Assembly (NCBI RefSeq): GCF_900156065.1
Contig: NZ_FTNF01000001.1
Location: 644,054 to 708,053, forward strand
Length of the DNA: 64,000 nucleotides
Source: Micromonospora avicenniae
Lineage (GTDB): Bacteria; Actinomycetota; Actinomycetes; Mycobacteriales; Micromonosporaceae
Direction: 5' to 3'
The notes under the pieces were generated by a model, which saw only the letters and a list, made by a program, of their open reading frames with translations, had not been told where the DNA came from and did not search any database. Position numbers and translations under genes: made by a program. Positions 18,167-26,863 of this stretch are shown here, piece after piece; position 1 is the stretch's first letter, and each line of letters starts with the position of its first letter.

Positions 18167-19102
18167 ATGAGCCAGCCACCCAACGACGACGCGAGCGGAG
18201 CCCCGGCCGTACCGCCGGCCCACCCCGGCGCCGAGCCACCCCTCCCCCCGGCCCACCCGGGACAGCCGATCCCGCCGGCGCCCCCGGCCGGCATCGGTGG
18301 TCCGGTCGCCCCAGGAGCTCCGGCCGTCCCGCCGCCGGCCACCTCCGCCGGCGCCCAGGCCGGCCAGCCGGGCGGTCCGGCGGGGCAGCCGGGAGGTCAG
18401 CCCTGGACCGCGGCCGGCTACCCGGCGGCACCGGGCGGTCAAGCAGGTGGGCCCGCCGGATACCCGGGCGGGCAGGCAGCCGGGCCCGCCGGATACCCGG
18501 GCGGGCAGGCAGGGGTTCCCGCCGGCTACCCGGGTGGGCAGCCTGTCGCCGGCTATCCGGGCGGCCAGCCTCCCGCCGGTTACCCGGGGGCCTCGCCGGG
18601 CTTCCCGCCGGTTGATCCGGCGGCGGCCGTCCCGGGCTTCCCGCCACCCGCCGCGCCGAAGAAGAAGCGTGGCGTGCTGATCGCGGCGATCGCGCTGGCG
18701 GTGGTCCTGGTGCTCTGCGTCGGCGGTGGTGTCACCGCGTTCCTGACCCTGCGCAACGTGGAGACCGGCGAAGGGGCTGACGAGCCGGCAGCCGCGGTGG
18801 ACCAGTTCCTCACCGCGGTCTACAAGGAGCGGGACGCGACGAAGGCGGCGAAACTGGTCTGCGCCTCGGCCCGCGACGACGACAAGATCGCCGCGAAGGT
18901 GGCCGAGGTGGAGAAGTACGCGTCGGCGTATCAGAACCCCCGTTTCCGGTGGAGCACCCCGAAGGTGGACAACCGGAACGCCGAGCGGGCCACCGTCTCG
19001 GCCAAGGTCACCATGACCACGTCCGACGAGAAGGTCGCCGACCAGGAACTGCGCTTCACCGTGGTGCAGAAGACGGGTTGGTGGGTCTGCGAGGTCGCCT
19101 GA
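18167..19102 (+). CDS. single-pass membrane protein with Pro/Gly/Tyr-rich cytoplasmic repeats and DUF4878-like outer domain
   Basis: 311 residues from ATG 18167 with GGGGGAAGAG upstream. Residues 1-165 are low-complexity Pro/Gly/Ala; between ~85 and ~145 there are about five GYPGGQ-type repeats (bases 18416-18595). KKKR then precedes one transmembrane helix (~169-191), followed by a ~115-residue outer domain beginning EPAAAVDQFLTAVYKERDATKAAKLVC and ending TGWWVCEVA. The outer part resembles the DUF4878/lumazine-binding-like NTF2 fold found beside actinobacterial envelope proteins. Stop precedes the first ArsA-like gene by 26 bases, so it may lead that operon. Molecular role unknown. Confidence 0.75.
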   Translation: MSQPPNDDASGAPAVPPAHPGAEPPLPPAHPGQPIPPAPPAGIGGPVAPGAPAVPPPATSAGAQAGQPGGPAGQPGGQPWTAAGYPAAPGGQAGGPAGYPGGQAAGPAGYPGGQAGVPAGYPGGQPVAGYPGGQPPAGYPGASPGFPPVDPAAAVPGFPPPAAPKKKRGVLIAAIALAVVLVLCVGGGVTAFLTLRNVETGEGADEPAAAVDQFLTAVYKERDATKAAKLVCASARDDDKIAAKVAEVEKYASAYQNPRFRWSTPKVDNRNAERATVSAKVTMTTSDEKVADQELRFTVVQKTGWWVCEVA

Positions 19103-19128
19103 CCGCCGTGGCTGGATAGGCTCGACGG

Positions 19129-20106
19129 GTGCGAGCAGCTGAGCAGCCGGCCGACCCGGCAGGTACCGCGTGGCCGGCCCGCCTGCACGTGGTCACCGGG
19201 AAGGGCGGCACCGGCAAGACGAGCGTGGCGGCGGCCCTGGCCCTGGCCCTGGCCGCCGGCGGGCGAAGAACGCTCCTGATCGAGGTCGAGGGACGGCAGG
19301 GCATCGCCCAGCTGTTCGGCATCGACCCACTGCCGTACGAGGAGCGGCACCTCACCGACGCACCCGACGGCGGCGAGGTGCGGGCTCTGGCGGTGGACGC
19401 CGAGGAGGCGCTGCTCGAGTACCTCGACATGTTCTACCGGCTCGGCGCGGCCGGGCGAGCGCTGCGCAAGTTCGGTGCGATCGACTTCGCCACCACCATC
19501 GCCCCCGGGCTGCGGGACGTGCTGCTGACCGGGAAGGCCAAGGAGGCGACCACCCGCACCGTCGACCAGCGCCGGGTGTACGACGCCGTGGTGCTGGACG
19601 CCCCGCCCACCGGGCGGATCGGCCGGTTCCTCAACGTGACCGCGGAGACCGCCCGACTGGCCAAGGTCGGACCGATCAAGACGCAGAGCGAGGGTGTCGC
19701 GGCGCTGCTGCGCTCGCCGATCACGGCGGTGCACGTCGTCACGCTGCTGGAGGAGATGCCGGTCCAGGAGACGGTGGACGCGATCGCCGATCTGACCTCC
19801 TTCGGCTTCCCCGTGGGCCGGATCATCGTCAACGGCACCCGTCCGCCGCTGCCGGCCGGCCGGGTGGTCAGCGCCGCCGAGCTGCGCCGCGGCCTGCTCG
19901 CCGCAGGCCTACCCGCGGACCGGGAGACCGTCGCCGGTCTCCATACCGAGGCACACGACCAGGTCATCCGCCGGGAGCTGGAGGATTCGCTCCGGGCGGA
20001 CCTGGTCGAGCTGGGGCTACCGATGACCGAGTTGCCGTTGTTGCCCGACGGGGTCGACCGGGCCGGGCTGGCCACGCTCGCCGACGCCCTGCGACGAGCC
20101 GATTGA
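19129..20106 (+). CDS. ArsA/GET3-like ATPase, first of a pair (Rv3679-like)
   Basis: 325 residues from GTG 19129. Deviant Walker A GKGGTGKTS at residues 24-32, DAPPTGRIGRFL switch II-like motif and the VNGTRPPLP segment place it in the ArsA/GET3 class of the SIMIBI NTPases. It lacks the metal-binding cysteines of true arsenite pumps. In mycobacteria the homologous pair Rv3679-Rv3680 lies next to whiB4, forms a complex, and has been linked to redox or electrophile stress. The same order is seen here. Acts in the cytoplasm, probably as a heterodimer with the next protein. Confidence 0.88.
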   Translation: MRAAEQPADPAGTAWPARLHVVTGKGGTGKTSVAAALALALAAGGRRTLLIEVEGRQGIAQLFGIDPLPYEERHLTDAPDGGEVRALAVDAEEALLEYLDMFYRLGAAGRALRKFGAIDFATTIAPGLRDVLLTGKAKEATTRTVDQRRVYDAVVLDAPPTGRIGRFLNVTAETARLAKVGPIKTQSEGVAALLRSPITAVHVVTLLEEMPVQETVDAIADLTSFGFPVGRIIVNGTRPPLPAGRVVSAAELRRGLLAAGLPADRETVAGLHTEAHDQVIRRELEDSLRADLVELGLPMTELPLLPDGVDRAGLATLADALRRAD

Positions 20107-20160
20107 CTCACACCTGTCCTCGGCACGGGCGCACGGACCCAGCCGGCCCGATACGCTCGA

Positions 20161-21312
20161 TTGGTGCCTTCTGCAGACGCGGCGCCACAGCTGGACGTCG
20201 ACCAGATCCTCGCTGATCCGGGCGTCCGGATCGTGGTGTGCTGCGGTGCGGGCGGGGTCGGGAAGACGACCACGGCCGCCGCGCTCGCACTGCGGGCCGC
20301 GGAGCAGCACGGACGCCGCACGGTGGTGCTCACCATCGACCCGGCCCGCCGGTTGGCCCAGTCGCTCGGCCTCACGGAACTGGACAACACGCCCCGCCAG
20401 GTGAAGGGCATCGACGTCGAGACCAGCGGCGGCGAGCTGCACGCGATGATGCTCGACATGAAGCGGACCTTCGACGATGTGGTGCTGCAACACACCGATC
20501 CGACGAAGGCCGCGGAGATCTTCGCCAACCCCTTCTACCAGGCCATGAGCTCGACCTTCGCCGGCACCCAGGAGTACATGGCGATGGAGAAGCTGGGGCA
20601 GCTGCACGCCCGGGGCGAGTGGGATCTGATCGTGGTCGACACCCCGCCGTCCCGCTCGGCGCTGGACTTCCTGGACGCGCCCGCCCGGCTCTCCCGTTTC
20701 CTCGACGGCCGGATGCTGCGCATGCTGCTCGCTCCCGCGCGCAGCGGCGGCCGGAGCGTGTTCAGCCTGGTCACCGCGTCGTTCGGGATGTTCTCCAAGG
20801 TCGTGCAGAAGGTGCTGGGCGCTCAGTTGCTGACCGACCTCTCCGGCTTCGTGGCGGCGCTCGACTCGATGTTCGGCGGTTTTCGGCAGCGCGCCGAGCA
20901 GACGTACCGCATCCTCCAGGCCCGCGAGACGGCGTTCCTGCTGGTCGCGGCACCGGAGCCGGACGCGGTCCGGGAGGCCGCCTACTTCGCCAGCCGGCTG
21001 CGCGAGGAGCGGATGCCGCTGACCGGTCTGGTGCTCAACCGGGTGCATCGGCCCGCGGTGCCGACGCTGGACGCGGCCAGCAGCCGGGCCGCGGCGGACC
21101 GGCTGACCGAGCTGGGTGGGCACGAGGGCGCCGCCGACGTGCTGCGGGCACACGCGGCGCTCGCCCGTCAGGCGGTACGCGAGCAGCAGGTGGCGGCCCG
21201 GTTCACCGAGGCGTTCCCGCTGGTGCCGACGGTGTCGGTGACAGCACAGCCCGCCGACGTCCATGACGTCGACGGGCTGCGAACGATCGGCGCGGCGATC
21301 AGCCGGTCGTGA
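20161..21312 (+). CDS. ArsA/GET3-like ATPase, second of a pair (Rv3680-like)
   Basis: 383 residues from TTG 20161; GTG at 20164 is an equally possible start. Walker A GAGGVGKTTT at residues ~29-38, the TIDPARRLAQSLG segment characteristic of ArsA family proteins, and VDTPPSRSALDFLD as switch. The middle region (MEKLGQLHARGEWD) and the long helical insertion are as in GET3-like proteins. It follows the first ATPase by 54 bases and its 3' end overlaps the convergent whiB-like gene by 14 bases. Expected partner: the first ATPase. Arsenite transport is unlikely, since no arsB/acr3 or cysteine triad is seen. Confidence 0.88.
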   Translation: MVPSADAAPQLDVDQILADPGVRIVVCCGAGGVGKTTTAAALALRAAEQHGRRTVVLTIDPARRLAQSLGLTELDNTPRQVKGIDVETSGGELHAMMLDMKRTFDDVVLQHTDPTKAAEIFANPFYQAMSSTFAGTQEYMAMEKLGQLHARGEWDLIVVDTPPSRSALDFLDAPARLSRFLDGRMLRMLLAPARSGGRSVFSLVTASFGMFSKVVQKVLGAQLLTDLSGFVAALDSMFGGFRQRAEQTYRILQARETAFLLVAAPEPDAVREAAYFASRLREERMPLTGLVLNRVHRPAVPTLDAASSRAAADRLTELGGHEGAADVLRAHAALARQAVREQQVAARFTEAFPLVPTVSVTAQPADVHDVDGLRTIGAAISRS

Positions 21313-21610
21313 CGAGGTCCTTGGCGGCCTTCTCCTTCGCGTTCTTCTTCATGGCCGCCTCGAACATCTTGCGCCAGCTCGTCACCTGCGGGTGACGGCG
21401 CAGCAGCGCCCGCCGTTCGCGTTCGGTCATGCCACCCCACACACCGAATTCGATCCGGTTGTCGAGCGCGTCGGCCAGGCACTCGTACCGAACTGGGCAG
21501 CTCCGGCAGATCCGCTTCGCCACGTTCTGTTCGGCGCCCTGTACGAACAGCGCGTCCGGGTCCCCGTTCTGACACGCCGCCAGCGACGGCCAGTCAGCAA
21601 TCATGCCCAT
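21299..21610 (-). CDS. wblA: WhiB-family iron-sulfur transcription factor, WblA/WhiB4-like
   Basis: 103 residues from ATG 21610 (MGMIADW; ATG 21604 also possible). Four cluster cysteines C13, C35, C38 and C44 in the C-x21-C-x2-C-x5-C arrangement, then the GVWGG turn and a basic C-terminal DNA-contact tail ending in several lysines. WhiB proteins bind a [4Fe-4S] cluster that senses O2/NO and regulate genes with the principal sigma factor. The position between two ArsA-like ATPases and a ponA2-like PBP is that of Streptomyces wblA and mycobacterial whiB4. The symbol rests on this synteny. In Streptomyces, wblA represses secondary metabolism. Confidence 0.9.
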   Translation of the reverse strand: MGMIADWPSLAACQNGDPDALFVQGAEQNVAKRICRSCPVRYECLADALDNRIEFGVWGGMTERERRALLRRHPQVTSWRKMFEAAMKKNAKEKAAKDLVTTG

Positions 21611-22014
21611 GCGTACACGTCCCCCCTTGCAGTACCTACCGACCTCGTTACGCGTCAGCCGGCAATCCCCCCGATCGCCCGCCCGGCCTTCCCCTAGGCG
21701 GCACGGACGACATGTGGCGCTGTCGCCGTCCACCATCATGCTCTGTAGTCACCCGATTACGCAACGTTGTCGGCCAAATCCATCATTCCGGACACTCCCG
21801 GCTTCCCGGGCCATCGAGCGCCGCTTACCCCGCCTCAGTACGCGAAAACGCTGCGAAGACCCGTCTCGGCAAGGAAAACTCTCGGCAGGTCCCACGCAAC
21901 CACGCACCAGGGGTCGTGCGTTTAGCACAACGAGGGCAGCGCGCGCAGGAAATGGGGAAAGAACGCCCCAGCGCCCCTCGTTCCCTACTCGCGTACCCTG
22001 TCGAGGTGACCTGG
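21611..22014. other. divergent promoter region between the whiB-like and PBP genes
   Basis: 404 bases, less GC-rich than the flanks. No convincing coding sequence; readings here lack the codon bias of neighbouring genes. It should hold promoters for both genes. A run of Gs (AAGGGGGGACG on the minus strand at ~21616-21626) is the probable whiB ribosome binding site, and GAGG at 22003-22006 serves the PBP gene. I see no clear operator. Confidence 0.5.
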
Positions 22015-24456
22015 ATGCGGAAACGTGACCACAATGTGCTGACCAACGCCGCATCGCTACTCATATGTGGCCTACTGGCCGGCGTGGTGGTCGCAGCGGC
22101 GGCCTTCCCCGCGGTGGCGATGTCCGGACTGGCCGCAAAGGCCGGCGCGGAGACATTCGGCGCTCTGCCCACAGAGCTGACCGTGGCCCGCGCCCCGCAG
22201 ATCACCTATCTGTACGCCAAGGACGGCAAGACGCCGCTGGCCGCGATGTACGACGAGAACCGTAAGGACGTCAAGCTGTCCGACGTCTCGCCGTACATGC
22301 AGAAGGCAATCGTCGCGGCCGAGGACCACGACTTCTACAAGCACAACGGCGTCGACATCAACGGCGTCGCCCGCGCCTTCGTCAACAACCAGTCCGGCGC
22401 CAACTCGCAGCAGGGTGCGTCCACCCTGACCATGCAGTACGTCCGGCTGGCCATCGCGTACTCGGCCACCCACCCGGCCGACGTCGTCGCGGCGACCGAG
22501 GACACCAGCGCCCGCAAGCTGCGCGAGATGCGCTACGCGCTCCAGATCGACAAGGAGCTCTCCAAGGACGAGATCATGGAGCGCTACCTGAACATCGCGT
22601 CGTTCGGTAACGGCGCCTACGGGATCTATGCCGCGAGCCAGGTCTACTTCGGCAAGAGCCCCAAGAACCTCACGATCCCGGAGGCGGCCATGCTCGCCGG
22701 GATGGTCAAGGCGCCCAGCACCAACGACCCGACCACCAAGAGCGGTTACCCGCTCGCCCTTCAGCGGCGCGACTACGTCATCCAGAACATGGTCGACATC
22801 GGCGCCATCACCAAGGAGGAGGCGGAGGCCGCGAAGGCCACCAAGCTGGTGGTCAAGGGCAAGCGGGCACCGAACGGTTGCGTGGCCACCAACAAGAAGG
22901 AGTGGGGCTTCTTCTGCGACTACTTCTACCGGTGGTGGTTGCAGCAGGAGACCTTCGGCTCCACCTCGTACGACCGGGAGCGGCGCCTCAAGAGCGGCGG
23001 CTACGCCATCACCACCACCCTCGACGTCCAGGCGCAGACGGGGGCGGACAAGGCCGTACGCAAGGCGAAGAGCGTCAACAGCAAGGAAGCCGCCATGGTG
23101 GCCGTGGTCGAGCCGGGCACCGGTCGGGTACGCGCGCTCGCGGTGAACCGGAACTACAAGCTCGACGACCCGAAGAACCCGCAGAACAAGCCGCACAGCG
23201 ACCCCAAGCAGCGCGCGAAGGGCAAGCGCGGCAACTACCCGAACACGGTGAACCCGCTGCTCACCGGCGGTGACGGCATCACCGGTTACCAGGCCGGGTC
23301 GACCTTCAAGATCTTCACGATCGTGGCGGCGCTGGAGAAGGGCATCCCGCTCAGCTACACCTTCAACTCGCCGCAGCAGTTCAAGTCCGAATACATCATC
23401 GACTCCAGCAGTCCGGCCGCCTGCCCGGGCACGCACTTCTACTGCCCGACCAACTCCGGCCTGAAGGCGGGCGGTGTGCAGAACATGTGGAGTGCGTTCA
23501 GCGCCTCGACCAACACGTTCTTCGTGCCGCTGCAGCAGAAGGTCGGCGCGGAGAACGTGGTCGACGCGGCCAAGCGGATGGGCATCCAGTTCCGGGCCTC
23601 CAACGACGCCAAGTTCGCCAGCACCAAGGACGCGGCCCACCAGTGGGGCGCGTTCACCCTCGGTGTCTCACAGACCACTCCGCTGGAGCTGGCCAACGCG
23701 TACGCCACCCTCGCCGCGGACGGCAAGTACTGCGAACCGATTCCGGTGCAGGAGATCCGCGACCCGGACGGCAAGAAGCTGGACATCGCCAACCCGCGTT
23801 GCGAGAAGCGGATCAGCACCGAGGTGGCCCGGGCCGCCGTGGACGCCGCCCGCTGCCCGGTCGGTGACAACTCGCCGACCACCAAGTGCGGCAGCAGCCG
23901 TACCGCAGCGAACGTACGCGGCGTCGTCGGCAAGCCGGTGGCCGGCAAGTCCGGCACCACCGACTCGGAGAAGACCGCCGCTCTGGTCGCCATGACCAAG
24001 CAGTACGCGGTGGCCGGCATCATGGCCGACCCGGACTGGCCGCAGACCAACAAGAAGATGGGGCACAACGTGCCCGACGGCATCAACCCGCCGGTCTACG
24101 AGACGCTGCGCGCCGCCATGCAGGGCAAGAAGGGCATCGAATTCGAGCCGCCCGGTCAGAAGATCTCCGTCGGTGACCAGCGCTCCATTCCCGACGTGAA
24201 GTGCCAGTCGGTCGACACCGCGAAGTCCCGGATCGAGGGCGCCGGCTTCGAGGCGGTCGTTTCCGACGCGAGGGTCGCCTCCAGCTGCCCGCCCGGCACG
24301 GCCGCCGGCACCAGCCCCGACGACCGGACCATCAAGGGCGGCGTGGTCACCATCCAGATCAGCAGCGGCGGTGGGGGTGGCTCACCCGGCAACCCGCCGG
24401 GCAACCAGCCTGACCGCCCGGGCAACGACCGTCCGGGCAACCGTCCCGGCGGCTGA
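22015..24456 (+). CDS. bifunctional class A penicillin-binding protein with PASTA domain (PonA2-like)
   Basis: 813 residues from ATG 22015 (GTG 22006 is an alternative). One N-terminal membrane anchor (~10-35). Glycosyltransferase family 51 domain with catalytic E103 in EDHDFYKH and the QGASTLTMQYVR motif. Transpeptidase domain with S429-TFK, S498-T-N500 and K645-SGTT. A single PASTA domain (~715-785) precedes a Gly/Asn/Pro-rich tail. It polymerises and cross-links peptidoglycan on the outer face of the membrane. Place next to whiB4/wblA and before a metallophosphoesterase matches mycobacterial ponA2 (Rv3682). Confidence 0.93.
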   Translation: MRKRDHNVLTNAASLLICGLLAGVVVAAAAFPAVAMSGLAAKAGAETFGALPTELTVARAPQITYLYAKDGKTPLAAMYDENRKDVKLSDVSPYMQKAIVAAEDHDFYKHNGVDINGVARAFVNNQSGANSQQGASTLTMQYVRLAIAYSATHPADVVAATEDTSARKLREMRYALQIDKELSKDEIMERYLNIASFGNGAYGIYAASQVYFGKSPKNLTIPEAAMLAGMVKAPSTNDPTTKSGYPLALQRRDYVIQNMVDIGAITKEEAEAAKATKLVVKGKRAPNGCVATNKKEWGFFCDYFYRWWLQQETFGSTSYDRERRLKSGGYAITTTLDVQAQTGADKAVRKAKSVNSKEAAMVAVVEPGTGRVRALAVNRNYKLDDPKNPQNKPHSDPKQRAKGKRGNYPNTVNPLLTGGDGITGYQAGSTFKIFTIVAALEKGIPLSYTFNSPQQFKSEYIIDSSSPAACPGTHFYCPTNSGLKAGGVQNMWSAFSASTNTFFVPLQQKVGAENVVDAAKRMGIQFRASNDAKFASTKDAAHQWGAFTLGVSQTTPLELANAYATLAADGKYCEPIPVQEIRDPDGKKLDIANPRCEKRISTEVARAAVDAARCPVGDNSPTTKCGSSRTAANVRGVVGKPVAGKSGTTDSEKTAALVAMTKQYAVAGIMADPDWPQTNKKMGHNVPDGINPPVYETLRAAMQGKKGIEFEPPGQKISVGDQRSIPDVKCQSVDTAKSRIEGAGFEAVVSDARVASSCPPGTAAGTSPDDRTIKGGVVTIQISSGGGGGSPGNPPGNQPDRPGNDRPGNRPGG

Positions 24457-24491
24457 GCCGCGACGGTCCGGACACCCAGCCTGAACGAGAA

Positions 24492-24522
24492 CGGGCGGGC
24501 ACCCTTCGTGGGTGCCCGCCCG
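24492..24522 (+). terminator. hairpin terminator after the PBP gene
   Basis: Perfect 13-base-pair stem (CGGGCGGGCACCC / GGGTGCCCGCCCG) with loop TTCGT, 36 bases after the PBP stop. There is no T-run, which is usual in high-GC actinobacteria. Confidence 0.8.
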
Positions 24523-24569
24523 TCCGCACGTAATGAACCCCACCGCGCGCACCCGAAGCGCGCCCGCGC

Positions 24570-24644
24570 CGCAGGGCACTCCTTCAGTGAAAGAGTCGCC
24601 ATCACCCGCGCGCAGGGCACTCTTTCAAAGAAAGAGTGGCCATC
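24570..24644. repeat. two tandem copies of a ~34-base hairpin repeat
   Basis: Copies at 24570-24603 and 24610-24643 share the frame CGCAGGGCACTC-TTC...GAAAGAGT-GCCATC. The second copy contains a perfect CACTCTTTC / GAAAGAGTG inverted repeat with loop AAA; the first copy is imperfect. It is AT-richer than the surroundings, and each copy could form a hairpin. It lies between convergent PBP and YqeY-like genes, so it may act in termination, or be a dispersed genomic repeat family. Confidence 0.75.
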
Positions 24645-24652
24645 GGTCGGTG

Positions 24653-25108
24653 TCAGAGGCCGAGCTGGCGGCGTACCTCCGCAGCCACCCGGCCACCCTC
24701 GGCCCGGCCCGCCACCGCGGCCTGGGCCGACTTCATGGCCGGGCCCATCTGCGCCTTGCCGGTGAAGCCGCCCGCCGCCAGCGCCTGCGAGACCAGCTCG
24801 GCCAGCTCGGCGTCGGAGAGCTGCTTCGGCAGGTAACGCTCCAGCACCTCCCCCTCGGCGGTCTCCTTGGCGGCCTGCTCGGCGCGGCCGGCGGCGGCGA
24901 ACGCGGCCGCCGACTCGCGGCGCTTCTTCGCCTCCTTGGTCAGCACCGCGAGCACCTCGTCATCGGAGAGCTCGCGCTTCACCTTCCCGGCGACCTCGGC
25001 GGTGCCCACGGCGGCCAGCGCCAGCCGCAGGGTGGACGTGGTCAGCTCGTCACGCGCCTTGAGGGCGTTACGCATGTCCGCGGTCAGGCGGTCCTTCAGC
25101 GTGCTCAT
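24653..25108 (-). CDS. GatB/YqeY domain protein
   Basis: 151 residues. Begins MSTLKDRLTADMRNALKARD and contains LRLALAAVGTAEV, EVLERYLPKQLSDAEL and a C-terminal MGPAMKSAQAAVAGRAEGG segment, the full YqeY pattern. The domain is related to the C-terminal tRNA-binding part of GatB amidotransferase subunits; the free-standing protein has no settled function but may bind tRNA. The start faces the divergent phosphoesterase gene, 25 bases away. Confidence 0.9.
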   Translation of the reverse strand: MSTLKDRLTADMRNALKARDELTTSTLRLALAAVGTAEVAGKVKRELSDDEVLAVLTKEAKKRRESAAAFAAAGRAEQAAKETAEGEVLERYLPKQLSDAELAELVSQALAAGGFTGKAQMGPAMKSAQAAVAGRAEGGRVAAEVRRQLGL

Positions 25109-25133
25109 GGACGGTCAAACTACCCTGATCAGC

Positions 25134-26027
25134 ATGCGAAAGCGCACAGTATTCCGGCTCGCGGCCACCACCGCCGCGGTGGGCGCGGCCACCCTGGCGT
25201 ACGCGTCGCTCATCGAGCGCAACCTGTACACGCTGCGCCGGTACGACGTACCGGTGCTGCCGACCGACGCGGAGCCGCTGCGCGTCCTGCACATCTCGGA
25301 CCTGCACATGACGCCCGATCAGGCGCGCAAGCAGCGCTGGGTGGCGTCGTTGGCGGCACTCGATCCCGACCTGGTCGTGGTGACCGGCGACAACATGGCG
25401 CATCCGGAGGCCGTGCCGGGGGTGCTGCGCGCCCTGCAACCGTTGCTCGACTATCCCGGAGTCTTCGTGTTCGGCTCCAACGACTACACCGGCCCGGTCT
25501 GGAAGAACCCGTTCACCTACTTCCTTCCCGATCGGGAGTACGTCGAGGGCGTCGAGCTGCCGTACGAGGAGCTGCGCGAGGTGTTCACCGGCGCCGGCTG
25601 GATCGACCTCAACAACGCCCGAGCGACGTTGAAGGCCGGCGGGCGGCTCATCGACCTGGTCGGCGTGGACGACCCGCACGTCGAGCGGGACGACTACGCC
25701 GCCGTGGCCGGGCCGGTCGCCGCGTCCGCCGACCTGTCGATCGCGCTCACCCACTCTCCCGAACCACGCGTGCTCGACCAGATGGCCGCGGACGGCTTCG
25801 GCCTGCTGCTCGCCGGTCACACCCACGGCGGGCAGGTCTGCGTGCCCGGAGTCGGGGCGCTCGTCACCAACTGCGGGCTGCCCCGATCGATGGCACAGGG
25901 GCTGCACCGCTGGCCGGGCTCCGACTCCTGGCTGCACGTCTCGGCCGGACTCGGCACCCACCCGACCGCACCGATCCGGTTCGCCTGCCCACCGGAGGCG
26001 AGCATTCTCACACTCATCCCCCGCTGA
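25134..26027 (+). CDS. membrane-anchored metallophosphoesterase (Rv3683-like)
   Basis: 297 residues from ATG 25134; earlier in-frame starts run through the YqeY gene and are rejected. An N-terminal hydrophobic segment (~6-24) is probably an anchor. The binuclear metal centre is complete: ISDLHM, VVTGDNM, FGSNDY and AGHTHGGQ. Calcineurin-like phosphoesterases of this YkuE/LpxH-like group cleave phosphomonoesters or diesters, often lipid-linked. The position directly after the ponA2-like gene matches mycobacterial Rv3683. Substrate unknown. Confidence 0.88.
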   Translation: MRKRTVFRLAATTAAVGAATLAYASLIERNLYTLRRYDVPVLPTDAEPLRVLHISDLHMTPDQARKQRWVASLAALDPDLVVVTGDNMAHPEAVPGVLRALQPLLDYPGVFVFGSNDYTGPVWKNPFTYFLPDREYVEGVELPYEELREVFTGAGWIDLNNARATLKAGGRLIDLVGVDDPHVERDDYAAVAGPVAASADLSIALTHSPEPRVLDQMAADGFGLLLAGHTHGGQVCVPGVGALVTNCGLPRSMAQGLHRWPGSDSWLHVSAGLGTHPTAPIRFACPPEASILTLIPR

Positions 26028-26038
26028 TCACTCACTCG

Positions 26039-26071
26039 CCCGTGGGCGGGCCGGTCTGGCTCGCCCACGGG
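26039..26071 (+). terminator. hairpin after the phosphoesterase gene
   Basis: 10-base-pair perfect stem CCCGTGGGCG / CGCCCACGGG with a 13-base loop, 11 bases after the stop. Probable intrinsic terminator without T-run. Confidence 0.6.
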
Positions 26072-26299
26072 TCCGTGTCCGCGGCAGCGCGGCCGGCTCG
26101 GGACCCGCCCCCTTTCCCCGGCATTCTCGGCCCTTGGTGGATCTCGGGCACCGACTTCGAGCCACTTGTCCGGATCTTGGCCCGGCCTCGGCGGCGACCG
26201 GCCCATCCGACTGGCGGGACGGTCCGCGGAGGCGGCCCGGCCCAGGGGGTACCGAGTTGGAGCGCCAGGGCGGGTGGGCTACTATTTGTCGGCACGCCT

Positions 26300-26376
<77 letters not shown>

Positions 26377-26390
26377 GAGGTAACAGCAGG

Positions 26391-26418
26391 TCAAGGCCCC
26401 TCCACGGAGGGGCCTTGA
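26391..26418 (+). terminator. terminator of tRNA-Pro
   Basis: 13-base-pair inverted repeat TCAAGGCCCCTCC / GGAGGGGCCTTGA with a minimal loop, followed by TTCGTTT, so it is close to a classical intrinsic terminator. Confidence 0.85.
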
Positions 26419-26863
26419 TTCGTTTCCAGGGGGCCGCCGCTCCTCCTGAGGCAGCGAACGAGGCGAGCACACCGCGGTCGCGTGTCGAGTGCCTGCCTGC
26501 TCGGGCCCCATGACCTTCGCAACGTCTTTGATCGGTACGTGAGGTGGGACGACATCCCGTCCGCCACCGACCCGGACAGCCGCGCCGGCATGCCTCACGT
26601 TGAACGCCGTGGCGCTCGGCCGTGTACCGCCCCTGCACGGATCGCCTCGCCCACCACATTGGATTCGTGTCGGCGAGTTACGAACCACGGCACTGTTAGG
26701 TCCAGGGCCCTCCGCTCGCCGTTCGGATGGCAAGCTCATGTCTCGTGATCGACGATCTTGTTCAAGACGATCTGCGCGGCCCGCTCACTTCGATACGTCC
26801 GGCACCGGCCCGGAAGCTCGGTGAAGGCGCCGTGAGAAATCCGGATCTCGTGGAGGTTCGCCC
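26419..26863. other. intergenic region upstream of mraY
   Basis: 445 bases, less GC-rich than the genes around it. A 46-codon frame (ATG 26727 to TGA 26867) overlaps the mraY start by GTGA, but only about 60% of its third codon positions are G or C and no homology is recognised; it may be a leader or a decayed gene. GGAGG at 26852-26856 is the mraY ribosome binding site. No other structure was found. Confidence 0.45.

Noticed and set aside
20161..21312. Arsenite-pump assignment for the paired ArsA-like ATPases
   Set aside because: Metal-binding cysteines of ArsA and any arsB/acr3/arsR partner are absent; synteny points to the Rv3679-Rv3680 type.
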